From: Phascolarctos cinereus
Lineage: Eukaryota > Chordata > Mammalia > Diprotodontia > Phascolarctidae
Assembly: GCF_002099425.1 (NCBI RefSeq)
Contig: NW_018344160.1
Location: forward strand, 62,001-126,000
Length of the DNA: 64,000 bases
Direction of reading: 5' to 3'
Shown: positions 34,026 to 46,284 of the stretch, one piece after another
Layout of the letters: each line of letters starts with the position of its first letter
Position numbering within the stretch: position 1 is the first letter of the stretch
Made by a program: the position numbers and the translations under genes
The notes under the pieces: model-generated
What the model was told of the DNA's origin: nothing
The model's input: the letters and a program-made list of their open reading frames with translations, nothing else
The model's database searches: none

Positions 34026-35995
34026 TACATGTTCTTTCAGGAAGAAAAGAATCTAAGTTCCTTAAAGTCAGATGCTGTTTCATTTTTATGCATTGTGTAT
34101 GCTTATGTATGGTTTAAGCTTATGTATGCTTAGGCCTACCAAATAGTAGATTCTTAATAAGTGTTTGTCTAATTTAATCTAATTGAATTCCTTGCTTGTG
34201 CATTTATTAGTTTGTTATTCAGTTTGTTCACCCCATTCATTTATAATTATGGTACTTCATTTTCTGTATTATCTAATAAAATTATGTAAAAATTTTAGTT
34301 CTTGAAGTGGAAGAATATATCAAAACACTGGAAAACTATATTTTCCTGACTCATACTGTACTGTCAGATGCAATCACTGTATACACTGCTTTTATTTTAA
34401 TATTTTTGTGATCAGGGAAGTTTTTATACTAAGAGGATTATACTAGGAAAATATAATATAAAAATGGAAGACAATAAACAATTTATTAAAATGCCCATGA
34501 AATGATCTGTTCTGAATTTGAAGTAAACATAAATCAATCAATAAAAATAATTTTAAAGAACTGCTAGTTTTCCATGTAACCATTTTATAACTGATTATTC
34601 ACCAGATATCTGATTGAAAGCAAAGGGTTACAAATTAACAAGAATTTATTAAACACTTAGCTCTGTACCAACCACAAGTCACGTACACATCTATGCGAAG
34701 GACATGAGAGGATATGCAGATACATGCTCACCAGTCTCAGAGAGGAAATAAATCTCATGCTTTTCAACTTTCCTTTTTGCTTCTTATTAATTGAACCCTG
34801 AGCATTTATCTTTACCTCCTGTTATGTTACCCATTCAGAATTATCTTCATTATTTAGGTATAGAACAAATTTGTTACCAAGTTTACTAGTGAACTAATTT
34901 TTAGTTCTGTTTTATTTTCATTTCATCCAAAGTGTGAAATTTCAAAGAAAATTATATTATATAATATATCAATATCATATGAGTTGGCATTTAATGAATG
35001 AGCCCATCATGATCAGCTAATATTTGCTGTGTCTATTAAATACATGGTGCTTTTCTTGGAATTATAGGAAATATGTCCCAAGAACATACAACCATTCTTC
35101 TAGAAAGGATTGACAATCACCATGAGAATATAAAAAAAAAATTAACAGAACATATTGAACATATCCACATCAGTTACAATGTTCTACTTGAGAACAGAGA
35201 AAAAGGCAAACTTGGTTTTAATTAGTTTTAATGAAAAAGCAACCTAATGAATGGTACAATATGGTGTCTAAAATACTGCATTGAAAATGCTTTTGCTTAG
35301 CAAAGTGAGTACAGTTTCCACTTAAAAAAGGAAACAAGATGCCTAAACTGACACCCAAAAGAACATGTTTTAGGGCCTCCCTCCCTCCTGTACCCACAAA
35401 TTACTGTAGTGTTTGAAAAGCAGAGAAACAATGTGTATTGAAACATTTTAAGCACTCTTTTTCGGAATATGAAAGACTAAGAAAACTTTAATTAAATTCT
35501 GCAGGCTTCTGAAGTGCTTTAAAAAAAATCTCTCTCACTAGGCAGGTGTTCTCTACTTCTTACAATTTTAATTACAATATCACTTCTTAGAAACAAACAT
35601 TTTCAGTGCAATATTCTGAAGAGGTGTTTTTTTAATGACAAATTAATTAGAGAAGCATTTACTATGTTAAAGTTTAGAGACAAAATGCAGTAGTTTCAGA
35701 GATTCTAAGTATCATATGTTTTCTTTTACCTATAGAGACATTTCAATCTGTGAAAATTAAAATATATTGCTCTTTAGCAAACAGTCTGATATATATCTAA
35801 AATTAATTATAAATGTTAATTAATACCATGAAAATGAAAAACAAGTACATATCTCAGCATTTTAAGATATTGGACAAACTATGTACATATGTGTGTTTAT
35901 ATTTGTGTGTTTATCTGTGTATATCAGAGTTTGTGTATATCTGTATGTATATATTTCAACAAGCAATTAATTGAGTAGCATCACTATCAAGAAGA
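34026..35995. other. Repeat-poor AT-rich stretch
   Basis: No gene or repeat recognised across almost 2 kb. 35230-35830 is rich in TAATTA/TTAATTAA motifs (e.g. TTTAATTAAATT, TTTTAATTACAAT, AAATTAATTAGAG, GTTAATTAATACC). This may only reflect AT content. Confidence 0.4.
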
Positions 35996-35999
35996 GCAG

Positions 36000-36185
36000 T
36001 ATTGTGTAAAGAACATTAGATTAGGCATCTAAGGATGTCAATTAAAGTCCAACCTCTGATACTTACCACCTATGTGACCTTGGATAAGTCATAAATTTTA
36101 TGGAGGACTCAGTTTTCTCATTTGTAAAGGTGAAGGAGTAAGATAAAGGGACCACTAAGCTCTTGATCTTCTAGCTTACACCTCT
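36000..36185 (+). mobile_element. MIR/THER CORE-SINE, sense
   Basis: 'TAAAGAACATTAGATTAGG', 'CTTACCACCTATGTGACCTTGG', 'CAGTTTTCTCATTTGTAAAGG' in the sense order of a CORE-SINE. Confidence 0.75.
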
Positions 36186-36437
36186 TGATCCCATAATGTC
36201 ACTGCAAAATTTTTTAGTGGAAGTCTCAGATTGGGAGAGCCAGAATTGCTGAAAAATTTGGATTCTAGACTTTTTGTCAGAAGACTTCAAACAAAAATTT
36301 TAATGCATTAAGGAAGTCAAACTTGAAAAACTTAGTAATATTAACTATAACCATCAAGGATCACAAGGCTGGACATACTGCAAGTTATATGGAATGGTCT
36401 ATGAGGTAGGGGTCTCTCATATACTAATTAAACTCTT

Positions 36438-36665
36438 GGGCTGCTAAGTGGAACAGTAGATAGAGGGCTGGGCAAACAGCTGAGTTCAAATCCAGCCTCA
36501 GACAATTACTAGCTATTTGACCCTGAGCAAGTCATTTAACTCTCTTTGCCTCAGCTTCCTCATTTGTAAAATGATCTGGAGAAAGAAAATGGCAAACCAT
36601 TTGAGTATCTTTGCCAAGAAAACCCCAAATGGGTTCATGAAGAGTAGGATACAATAAGACAACAA
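36438..36665 (+). mobile_element. Full-length CORE-SINE with RTE-type tail (Mar1-like)
   Basis: 228 bp: GGGCTGCTAAGTGGAACAG head, B-box GAGTTCAAATCC, CAAGTCATTTAACTC, 'CAGCTTCCTCATTTGTAAAA' CORE, 'GAGAAAGAAAATGGCAAACC', 'TTTGCCAAGAAAACCCCAAAT', GAAGAGTAGGATACAATAAG tail. The last block resembles the 3' end of RTE/BovB LINEs, which presumably mobilised it. Diverged and inactive. Confidence 0.85.
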
Positions 36666-36669
36666 TTAT

Positions 36670-36900
36670 TATATGTGTGGAAATATTTAAATATAAAATA
36701 CATATATTTACATTCATTCAAGCATATACATGTCTGTTATATATCTATAGATATACTTTTGTATTTTTTCAAAGAAAAGAAGCCAACACTCCACATACAT
36801 ATATACAAACTCAGATATATACCCATATGCTTAGTAAACAGATATAAGTGTATGTATACATTTGTGTATGTGTACATGTGTGTGTGTGTAGATTCCAATA
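36670..36900. repeat. AT-rich (TATG/TACA) low-complexity stretch
   Basis: Degenerate TATA, TACA and TGTG units; spurious open frames. Confidence 0.6.
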
Positions 36901-38560
36901 AAGAAGCAAAATGGATGCTGAACTATCGATTCCATTTCAATCTGTCATTCAGAAAAAGTACCCAGAGATGTTATAATTGCTCTTATTTCTTCCACAAATA
37001 AACTAGTTAGCATGGTGGCAACACTGACAATCCACTATTACTAGAATTGACATTGATCTTTTTATTTCTATTTGTAATTATGTGCTGGAATAATGATTAC
37101 CAGCAGCTTCCCTATATTTCCAGTTGGAGTTCCATGTATTGTATATTGGAGACTCACAAAAACAGGTGCTTAATTATTGAAGTGGGTGGGTTCGACACAC
37201 AAAAAAAGATATAAAAGGAAAAGAAAAGAAAATTTATTCATGCTGACAATTATGTGCTTCACAACATATTTTATTAGTTATAGAAAGAATCAGATTTCCC
37301 AATATACTCTTTTTGGAATGCATTGTATATACATACACACACACACACACACGGAAATTACATATATACAACACAACACATCATACAACTAAAAATGACA
37401 TTGTTTGCCCTTGAGGAATACAAGACTTCAGATAATGTTATTTCTCATATGTCAGAGGAAGGATATAGGTGACCAAGAAATTATAGAAATATAATGTGGA
37501 AAACCACAGTGCCTCATGAAAAAATGTTCGATAAAAATCATTCAAAAATATGTGAGAAGTGACTACTTCCAATTGTTTTAAAAATTATGACATAGGAAAA
37601 GAACATAATAATAAAACTCCAACTATCCTTTTACATGGTAAATTGCTTCACATAGTATTTCTGAAGAGAAATTAAAGCAATGTAGTTTATAGCTACCATG
37701 TTTTCTTAATTTTAAGATAGAAATTTACAACTTTAATATAATGCATAAAGGCCTAAATCAAAGACAAATCCATCTTATGACATGTCTGTTACATTACATA
37801 CTTACGCATATCCATACCATTAAAGAAATGGAGTGTTTTAGAGAAGACAAAAATAGCTTTTATTGTTTCTACACTAGTTAACAAACTGCTTTATTTCTTA
37901 TTTTCTTCTACTTTGAATTTGTTGTCATGCCTTCATTACCATATCCAATTAATTAATGTAGAAAAATAATATTCTAGTCCTCACACCTCACAGAGATGCA
38001 TTATTGACTCCAAATAAATAGGGCAGGTTGGTAATACAAGGTGAGCATTCAAACACTAGAGGGAAAAGAGCAAAATGCTTCACACCTTTGTGAAGCTCCT
38101 CACACTAAAAATACATTACCTGTCCATGAGGACATCCAACAGGGACACAGAAAGAGAAAAAGGTGAAAAAAACATAGGAAAAAAACAGGGAGGGCTGCCT
38201 TCATTTGTGCTTTACTGTGACCTTTTTGAGGTGGAATAAAACAAGCACATTTATTTAGAATCCTAACATTTCACCTTCTGAAAGAAATCAGAAGCCTTCT
38301 TTGGGCTTTGTAACATTCGGATTCATCACGTGTATCCTTCACCTTCACAAAAGCATTTCAATCTGTGACATTTTCTGTGGGTTCAAAACTTCCTTTTTTT
38401 TTTTTTCTTCTAATTCCTTGCTGAGTTAATGCACTGTGTAGGTTGTCTTCAGAGGGTACTATATGGAGGTTTGTAGAAACAAAGCCACAGAAAATAAAAT
38501 GTGAATCATATGTTCAGAATTCTAGAATCTGTTTTACCATAGAAATAGAATAACTTAAGC
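36901..38560. other. No recognised feature apart from a short (AC)n
   Basis: Repeat-poor sequence. (AC)n at 37334-37352. No open frame with coding character. The part 37980-38400 has more balanced composition than its flanks but shows no recognisable gene. Confidence 0.45.
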
Positions 38561-38574
38561 AAGCTTGGAAATGA

Positions 38575-38713
38575 TATATTTTTTGACGCAATTGGGGTTA
38601 AGTGACTTGCCCAAAGTCACATAGGCAGTAAGTGTCTAAGGCTGGATTTGAAATTAAGTCCTTCTGACTCCAAGGCTAGCACTCTATCCGCTGTACCACC
38701 TAGCTGCCCTGAA
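38575..38713 (-). mobile_element. tRNA-derived short SINE, antisense
   Basis: Antisense of GGGCAGCTAGGTGGTACAG through CTTAACCCCAATTGCG. Flanks GAAATGATATATTTTTT and GAAATATATTTTTTT form a probable TSD with an indel. Confidence 0.85.
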
Positions 38714-39117
38714 ATATATTTTTTTAACTTTCCAAAATATTTTTTTAAAGATAAAATTGTATACACTTTATTTAGGTTTGATCTTTAAATATAGGCAAAT
38801 TCCATTACAAGTAGCTTGATAGGAAAAACCCCAGCAGTCATAGAAGCACTATCAACTACTACCTCAGTTTCAAACATGATGAATTTTCCCCTGCTTTTCA
38901 TCTATATTTGAATTCTTCAACATCTTTAGTACATAATTACTAATCAGGAATGAATGTATTATTTTTTTTACTAGAATAATGATAATAAATTATCAGGTTA
39001 TTATCAACAGTTGTTTCAATGTGTGTACTTTCTATATTTCCTTCCATAATAACTTTCCCTTTCATTCTAATCTCAAATTCTTTCATTGCTATTAGCTGAT
39101 AATAATAACAATAACAA

Positions 39118-39386
39118 CTAACATTTATATAGCCTCTTATGGCATGTAAATTAAGAAAAAATTTGCTTAATTTTCTTAAATTTTGGTACTGCTTGTGTTC
39201 TAGAACATTATTTCATATGATGGTCACAACAAACCTAGGAAATAGATAGTATCATTATGTCCATTGTAGAGATTAGGAAACCTGAAGCTGAAAGAAGTTA
39301 AGAGATTTTCCCAAGCCCACAATTAGTAATTATGACTGAGGAAGGATTCAAACTCAGGTCTTCCTGACTCCTACTTCTACACTTTA
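39118..39386 (-). mobile_element. MIR/THER CORE-SINE, antisense
   Basis: 'AACATTTATATAGCCTC', 'ATTATTTCATATGATGGTCACAAC', 'CCATTGTAGAGATTAGGAAACC', 'AAACTCAGGTCTTCCTGACTCC' in antisense MIR order. Confidence 0.8.
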
Positions 39387-39439
39387 GCTGTTAAATATTA
39401 TCTTTGTATTTACACAATAATTTAAATTATACAGCACTT

Positions 39440-39602
39440 CATAATGCTTTTTTTTTTTAGTGAGGCAATTGGGGTTAAGTGACTTGCCCAGAGTCACACA
39501 GCTAGGAAGTATTATGTGTCTGAGGTCGGATTTGAACTCAGGTCCTCCTGACTCCAGGGCCAGTGCTTTATCCACTGCTCCATCTAGCTGCCCCCATAAT
39601 GC
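39440..39602 (-). mobile_element. tRNA-derived short SINE with TSD, antisense
   Basis: Body 39448-39594, well preserved: antisense of GGGGGCAGCTAGATGGAGCAG, B-box GAGTTCAAATCC, CTTAACCCCAATTGCCTCAC and a poly(A) of at least ten. CATAATGC at 39440-39447 is repeated at 39595-39602. Confidence 0.9.
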
Positions 39603-39985
39603 ATTCTTGATCTTATCCTTTCTTATCTTCTCTATCGCCACTAATTCCCTTTAATCTTCAATAAAAAAGATTCCTATGTGTCCCTCATCATGAAAAAAGT
39701 AAAAAGAATAAAAATAAAGGCAACCAACTTATTTCTTACCCTCTTCAGTAGCTATTTTATTATTTTATCTCCTCTTCTCAGTTGAGTTCCTTGAATAAAT
39801 TTTCTACAATAGTTGTCTATCCTATCCTTTCTTTCCTATTCTTTCATTCACTTTTTTAAAAAAAATCTCATTCACTTCTAAATAATTTTCAATCTACCTT
39901 TCGACTTCATCATTCCACTGAAATTGTTCTCTCCAAAATTACAAGAAATCTATTAATTGTCAAATTTTAGCCTTTTCAGCATCAT
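39603..39985. other. No recognised feature
   Basis: AT-rich unique-looking sequence. Confidence 0.45.
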
Positions 39986-39989
39986 TTCT

Positions 39990-41015
39990 CAGACTGAGAA
40001 CACAGAGAACTGAGTCAAATTTATAAAAGCTATTCCCCAAAGATATGAACAGTTTTCAGATGAAGCAATAAAGGCTGTCTATCATCATATAAAAATGTTC
40101 TAATTCACTATTGATTGGAGAAATGCAAATTAAAACAATTCTAGTAGTAAGAGTACTACTTCATACCTATTAGATTGGCTAATAGGACAGAAAAGGAAAA
40201 TGAGAAATGTTAGAAGGGATGTGGGGAAAATGGCACAATAAGGCACCGCTGGTGGAGACATAAACTGACTGAAACATTATGTAGAGCAATTTGGAACTAC
40301 AGCCAAAGAGTTATTAAAGCCTGCATCCCTTTGACCTAGCAATACCACTGCTAGTATCCCAAAAGAAATAAAACTCAAAAAGGAAAAAGGACCTATATGT
40401 ACAAAACTATTTATAGCAGCTCTTTTCTGGTGGCAAAGAATTGTAAATTGAGGGGATGCCTGAAGAACTTGTGGTATGTGATTATGATAGAATACTATTA
40501 TACTATGAGAAATGATTAGCAGGTTGCTCTCAGAAACATCTGGAAAGACTTACATGAGCTGATGCAAAGTGAAATGTGCTGTGTACAAAGTGTTAACAGT
40601 ATTGTAAGGAGATCGATCAGCTATGATTGACTTAGCTATTCTCAGCAATACAATGATCCAAGACAACCCTGAAGGACTTATGAAAAATGCTATCCATTCC
40701 CAGAGAAAGAACTGATTGTGTCTGAATACAGACTGAAGTATACTTTTTTAAACTTTCTTTATTTCTCTTGAGGATTTTTTGGGTTTTTTTTTGTTTTTGT
40801 TTTTTGGTCTTTGTTTTCTTTCATAGTATGATTAATATGGAATTATTTTGCAGTGATTACATATGTATAACCTATTTCCTATTGCTTGCCTTCTCAATGG
40901 GGGTGGAAGTAGGAAGGGAGACAGGGAGAAGAACTTGGAACTCAGTTTTAAGAACAAATGTTAAAAATTGTTTTTACATGTAACTGGGGAAAAATGGTAA
41001 ATAAATTTAAAAAGA
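39990..41015 (+). mobile_element. L1, 5'-truncated: ORF2 end plus 3'UTR
   Basis: Sense L1. The last ORF2 coding stretch, in broken frames, spans about 39990-40600 ('GATTGGAGAAATGCAAATTAA', 'TAGATTGGCTAATAGGACAG'). It is followed by a 3'UTR with TCCATTCCCAGAGAAAGAAC, a T-rich tract, the ATGATTAATATGGAATT block, GGAACTCAGTTTTAAG, TTTTTACATGTAACTGGGG and an A-rich end. This copy shows what the L1 3'UTR looks like when ORF2 precedes it, and it serves as the reference for the half-LINE junction. Confidence 0.85.
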
Positions 41016-41135
41016 AAAAAATAAATTAGCTTTATGTTCTATCCCTTTGTCCCACTGCTGCTGCTCATATGCCCCAAATAGATCACAGTTAGAAAATAAA
41101 GTCTGTCATATATACTAAAGCATTTATAGCAGCAC

Positions 41136-41277
41136 TTTTTTTTTTTGGTGAGGCAATCAGCATTAAATGACCTTCCCAGGGTCACATAGCTAGTATCAAG
41201 TATCTGAAGGCAGATTTGAACTCAGGTCCACCTGACTCCAGGGCCGATGCTCTATCCACTGAGCAACCTAGCTGCCT
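41136..41277 (-). mobile_element. tRNA-derived short SINE, antisense
   Basis: Antisense SINE with B-box GAGTTCAAATC; more diverged than 39448-39594. Confidence 0.85.
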
Positions 41278-41280
41278 TCC

Positions 41281-41805
41281 TTTTTTTTTTTAAATTTTAG
41301 TCTTAAATACTAAAGCTTAAACAAACAATAACAAAAGAAAAAGAAACTTATTATAAACTTAAATACAAGATATGAAAAGAAAAGCAGAGGACAAATAAGT
41401 ATAGTATGGTCTTATATAGATGCATATGAATGTATATGTCTATATATGAATGTGATTATAATTATCTAAGTGTATGTATATAAGCGTGTATGTATGTGTG
41501 CTTGTCTCTCTCTCTATGTGTGTGTATATATCTGTGTATTGTATGTATATATTTATGTGCATATATATGTGTGTGTCCACACTTAGTTATAGCCTTCAGG
41601 GGAGCTAGGAAGGGGGGGAAAAGAACAAAGTAAAAAGTACATAGCAGAGAACAAAAAAAAACTAACAAAGAAGCAAAAAAAGATAGCTCAGAACACAATG
41701 TGTAGTATTTATTATTTAGGTTTCTAGAAATGGAAATTTATTGCTTAATGTGTTGAATCCTCTTTGAAATTTTACTGTGTGGCATTCAAATCTAAAATAA
41801 AAAGA
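41281..41805. other. AT-rich, with TATG-type microsatellite
   Basis: TATG/TGTG units dominate 41400-41580. Otherwise nothing recognised. Confidence 0.5.
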
Positions 41806-41807
41806 GA

Positions 41808-41890
41808 GTGCAGTGAGGTGGCTCAGTGCATAGAGCACCAGCCCTGGAGTCAGGAGAGCCTGAGTTCAAATTTGTCCTCAGATACTTCTA
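41808..41890 (+). mobile_element. SINE head fragment, sense
   Basis: GCAGTGAGGTGGCTCAGTGC, CACCAGCCCTGGAGTCAGG, GAGTTCAAATTTGTCCTCAG: the tRNA-like head only. Confidence 0.8.
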
Positions 41891-42659
41891 GGAGGGGAAT
41901 CAGGGGATTGAGGCTAGAAGCTAGCCATTCTGCTCTTCTCAATGAGTGGAAAACAAAGCTAGAATTACATCTGTCTTTCCCTTCTTAAAATATTGCTAAT
42001 CTAGTATTAGTCTTGGGCTAATTATTATTAATTAGAAAATATTTTTTAAGATCAAGCTCATTTCTGGGTCGTTATCTCTTAATGGAGGAGCATCCTGAGT
42101 TATATACACAAAGTTTAGCTTTTTCTCTAAATGTTAGTTGTATGATGAGCACACGCACACACACACACACCCACACACACATAACAGCAAGTAACCCTAT
42201 TTACCAAAGACGAAGGCAAAGAGAAATCAGAGAAGGTATAAAGATGAAATGTACCAGACAAAACAGAGTGAATGAGCTTTCCCACTGGGAGAAGGGTATT
42301 TTCAGCTTAACCAAAAGTGTAATATCTTACTCCAAAGGGAAATTTTCCCAAATACGAACTATAACAAACTGGTAGTTAAGACATGACAGAAGTACTGTTT
42401 CCTTTACGTATTGAATTTTTCCCAGTCTTTCTCTCCCCTCTTGGACATATCCCAAAATAGAATCTGGAACCTTGTATCTTAACTCTCAAAAAATAGAAAC
42501 CTGGACACTATGAACTCTCTTCTCTCAAGTTGTCTCTAACTCTACCCCTCACACAATAACTAAGTCTTGAAAACAAGTCCATTTCCAGACAAAGAGAAAA
42601 GTCTTTCGTAAATTGCTTTGGTGTAATGGATCACATAGATACTGGCAATTCTGGGCAAT
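41891..42659. other. No recognised feature apart from (AC)n
   Basis: (AC)n at 42152-42182. No gene recognised. Confidence 0.45.
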
Positions 42660-43270
42660 TTTTTATTTGGTTGTCGATAGAGTAATCCATTGTGGAATGG
42701 TTGTTTTACTTCTTTAAATGTAATAATTCCTTATGTATCTTGGATCTCATAACCTGATCAAAGATATTTGCTTCATGTATGAATGTATATAGATATGTAT
42801 ATGTGTATATATTTGTATATATCAATTGATTTCTTTCTTTTTTATTTTAGCTGCAGTGATTTGACTTGTGGAATAACATTTCAATTTCATGGAATCAAAA
42901 TGATCAGTTTTCTCTTTTACGATCATTTCTGTTGGTTTAGTTTTACCCTTCTAATCTTAGCTATTGAAGGTATCTAATCTGTTCTTTTTTTTTTAATGTT
43001 ATGACTCAACATTCAGGATTAACATTCATTTTAGTCTCTAAGTTAACTAAATACTATCAGATGGTAGTCAAAATTGCTTCTCTAAAGGTTTCTAGTTTCC
43101 TAGAAATTTTTTTCTACAGGGACTTCCTTTTCTAAGCAATTTTTGCTCTCTAGCTACTGAACCATATTATTTATTCTTTTCCCTTATCTAGTGTATTCTA
43201 CTGATCTACTTTTCTATTTGTTTTTAACCAAAACTAAATAACGTTAATGGCATCTGATTTATTTTATTTT
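42660..43270 (-). mobile_element. Old L1 ORF2 fragment, antisense
   Basis: Follows the antisense L1 order seen at 48400-48960 (GGAATGG..., 'TTATGATCATTTCTGT', 'GGTATCTAATCTGTTC', 'TACTGATCTACTTTTCTATTTG') but is much more diverged; probably an older L1 subfamily. Confidence 0.55.
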
Positions 43271-43439
43271 CATATGAACCATGCCTTGGCTGTAGTCAAA
43301 GTTATTTAAACATAACACATTTTCTCAAGTGATTCTTTGTTAGCAGTTTATGCTATTGGTTAAATAGAATGTATGACTCCTGTAATATAGGAACTATTTC
43401 ATTGTTTTTGTTTTTATATACCCTGGACCTAATCATCAA

Positions 43440-43600
43440 TCATGCAACAAGGAATTCTAAAGCATTTACTTTCTGTCAAGAACTGTGCCAGGGACTAGAG
43501 ATACAAATCTGAAAAAAGAAACATTCTCTGCCTTCAAGAAACTTATGTTCTGTCAGAGAAGTATACATACATATAAATCTGTGTATGACATATATTCAGA
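43440..43600 (-). mobile_element. L2 3' end, antisense
   Basis: 'GTGCCAGGGACTAGAGATAC' and 'CTCTGCCTTCAAGAAACTTATG' are the antisense L2 terminus. Confidence 0.6.
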
Positions 43601-43609
43601 ATAAATTCA

Positions 43610-43745
43610 GGATGGGAAAAGATGGAAATAGTGTTGGAGAAGGTATAGAAAGACAAGTTTACTTCAGCTCTGTTGGTGGAGTTGTAAACAAATCTAACCA
43701 TTGTGAAAAGCAATTTAGAATTATCTGATATTCAGTCCAAAGCAT
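43610..43745 (+). mobile_element. Small L1 fragment, sense
   Basis: 'GTGTTGGAGAAGGTATAGAAAG' and 'GTTGGTGGAGTTGTAAAC' match the DNA at the end of L1 ORF2 (compare 40210-40290). Confidence 0.5.
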
Positions 43746-43937
43746 CAAGTTAGTGTTGGTAATGCAATAACTAGAGCTCAGGAGATGTTAAGATTGAATA
43801 TACATGTTTCTGGAACTCATATGTAAACATGCTAATGAAATCTACTGGGGCTGATGAAGTTACTGAGACAGTAGAAATTAGAGGTCTAGAACAGATACTC
43901 CAGGAAATCGAAGGGTGAGAGATGGATGATGATTTTG

Positions 43938-44120
43938 CAAAGTAATACCTTAAAAAATTTTTTTTTGTTTGTTTTTGATAGGCAATGGGGTTAAGTGACT
44001 TGCCCAGGGTCACACACCTAGTAAGAATCCAGTGTCTGAAGCCAGATTTAACTCAGGTCATCCTGACTCCAGGGCCTGTGCTCTATGCAATGTGCCACCT
44101 AGCTACCCCCAAAGTAAGAC
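43938..44120 (-). mobile_element. tRNA-derived short SINE with TSD, antisense
   Basis: Body about 43957-44109. CAAAGTAATACCTT on the left (from 43938) resembles CAAAGTAAGACTTT on the right (from 44110), a probable TSD. B-box region slightly changed (GAGTTAAATC). Confidence 0.85.
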
Positions 44121-44149
44121 TTTTTAATATACTACACTTAGTACAGCAT

Positions 44150-44151
44150 GT

Positions 44152-44204
<53 letters not shown>
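44150..44204. repeat. (GT)n microsatellite
   Basis: Long, almost pure GT run of about 27 units directly downstream of the SINE head. Confidence 0.95.
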
Positions 44205-44205
<1 letters not shown>

Positions 44206-44704
44206 ATAGGATGAGAACAAAGAGAAAGCAGTTCATGCAAATCTGGGAAGAAGAAAGTATTCATTCTGTAAAGGCTGATAGTCAACACTATCAAATGTTG
44301 GAGAAAGGTCAAGAAGGATGAAGATTGAGAGGTCATTAACTTTATCAGTTGAGAGATTATTATTAAGTTTGAAGAGAAGGGTTCTAATTAATGAATTAAA
44401 TTGGAATCCAGGTCACAAGGAGTTGAGAAGTGATAAGAGAGGAAGTAAAGTCAATGTGAATATTTAAAGCTGGGATGGGATAGTAATAGTAGGGTCAATA
44501 TACTGAAGATTAGATGAGATGGGATGAAGGATATTTAACTAGAAGCATTGACCTTGGTTAAAAAAAAAGCTTCTTAATTAGATACACAAAGGACAAGATA
44601 ATTATTAATAAAGTCAAAGAATTTTGAAATAAAGACTTGGGGAAAAGAGGGAGCTCATGACAGCAAAGTATGAGATGAAATACTCTCCTTAGAGAAGAGA
44701 TTCT

Positions 44705-44840
44705 TGACCTGTGCTCTATGAACTCATTTTTTTTTCTTCTAAAACAGTTTGTAACTGCATTTCAATATAATTAGCTTCCCTGGTATTCTTACATATTATG
44801 CATAGATATAGATATAAACATAGATTTAGATATCTGCCAT
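44705..44840 (+). repeat. Possible ancient mammalian interspersed repeat
   Basis: 'GATTCTTGACCTGTGCTCTATGAAC' followed by 'GTAACTGCATTTCAATATAATT' resembles a repeat common to mammals (hAT/Charlie-like type by memory). Assignment uncertain. Confidence 0.35.
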
Positions 44841-45404
44841 TCCCTCTCACCAATCTCTGCTCTAGAATCCCAGTGTACCAATACTTCCAATGAGCCCTTT
44901 TAAATGTCTTCCTTTGTTTCCCAACTAGAGCTAATCAGGTTTTATAGGCCTTATCAGTGCCCAAATATTTGAGCCCTACATGAAGACCTACGGGAACCAC
45001 TGTAGTGTCATCCAGTCTTTAGCCCTCAGAGTCTCTGCAGGCTGAAAGAAAAATACCTCAAAAATTATTTAAGGCTATAGAAGTAATATGCATGGCCTAT
45101 ATTTCCTCCCTATATATGGAGGTTAGTTTATCAGCCATTTTGAAGGTAGTTACAGCTAATAGTAGCAAATAATATGGACAGAATAATCTCATTATTTCTT
45201 ATTTTCAAAAATTTCCCACAGTCCTCAAAATTAACCCTTATATGGTATTATAAGGGGAACACTGTAATACTGTTCTTATTGATATAATTTAAAATATCTT
45301 AGAAAGTTAAAGCCTTGTATAGCTTATATTTAACTGATTTTGCTACTTGTGACTTTCTTTTATTTAAAAAAAATAGTAATTATGAACTTGACAAAGATGA
45401 GCAA
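44841..45404. other. No recognised feature
   Basis: No gene or repeat recognised. Confidence 0.45.
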
Positions 45405-45490
45405 AATGTATACATATATATGTGTGTGTGTATATATATCTATATATATTTGTGTATATATGTATGTATCTATACATATACATATATCTA
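45405..45490. repeat. (TATG/TATC)n microsatellite
   Basis: Degenerate tetranucleotide run. Confidence 0.8.
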
Positions 45491-45654
45491 AAAGTATTAA
45501 ACGTGCAGCCCTAAATTTCACTGCATTCAGCTTTTTATAAGTGTAAGGTATATTCAGCATGAAAGTTCTAAAACTTGTCCCAGTTGTCTCTGGTTGCTTC
45601 TGATCCTCCTTCTGTTCTTTTCTGTGCATTTTAAATGATTCATTAATGTTCTTT

Positions 45655-45785
45655 TCTCCCTCCCTCCCTCCTTCCTTCCATCTTTCCTTCCATTTTTCCC
45701 CAGCCTTCCTTTCTACTTTCTTTCCTTCCTTACTTCCCCCTTTTTCTTTCTTTTTCTTTCTTCTTTTCTTTTTCTTTCTTTTGTA
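45655..45785. repeat. Polypyrimidine (CCTT/CTTT)n tract
   Basis: About 130 bases of almost pure pyrimidine on the plus strand. Such tracts can adopt triplex structure; no function shown. Confidence 0.85.
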
Positions 45786-46284
45786 CCACTATCACTAATA
45801 TCTTATGATATTATGATGAATGGAAATCCCCTTTTTATAGAAACATGGAAAAAAGGTCCGTTCAAAATTGCTTCATATTAATACTACACCATATAAGAGT
45901 TTTTTTAAAATAATATTTCAAACTACCTTAGCCTTTATTTAACATCTCAGAAAAAGTTCTTTCCTATTAACTTATTCCCCTCACCATAGGATATTTTCAA
46001 GGACATTTCTGCTCATTTTGACTTCTCAGACAGATACACAACTGCCTCAGGACAAAATGTACAGTAAAGTTTTAATTAGTTATATTCTGTGCACAAGAAT
46101 GGCAATATTAATATTCATTTTTTCCAATTGTATTCAAACACATTGGTTATTGTACAAGGAACTCACATTCACAGTACCATATTTTAGTCTTTCTATAAAT
46201 ATTAGCTTACTTCTTTTTTGTTTAATGTTTTTTATAAACATTGCCTTATACCACAGTATCAGGAAGATATAATCAGTTAATTTT
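45786..46284. other. No recognised feature
   Basis: Unique-looking AT-rich DNA. Confidence 0.45.

Larger units (their letters stand above)
43780..44700 (-). mobile_element. L2 RT-region remnant, antisense, split by a SINE
   Basis: Pieces 43780-43935 and 44225-44700 carry antisense L2 RT DNA ('GGGGCTGATGAAGTTAC', 'ACTATCAAATGTTGGAGAAAGG', 'GATTGAGAGGTCATTAACTTT'). A SINE and a (GT)n run sit between. Ancient and broken. Confidence 0.55.
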
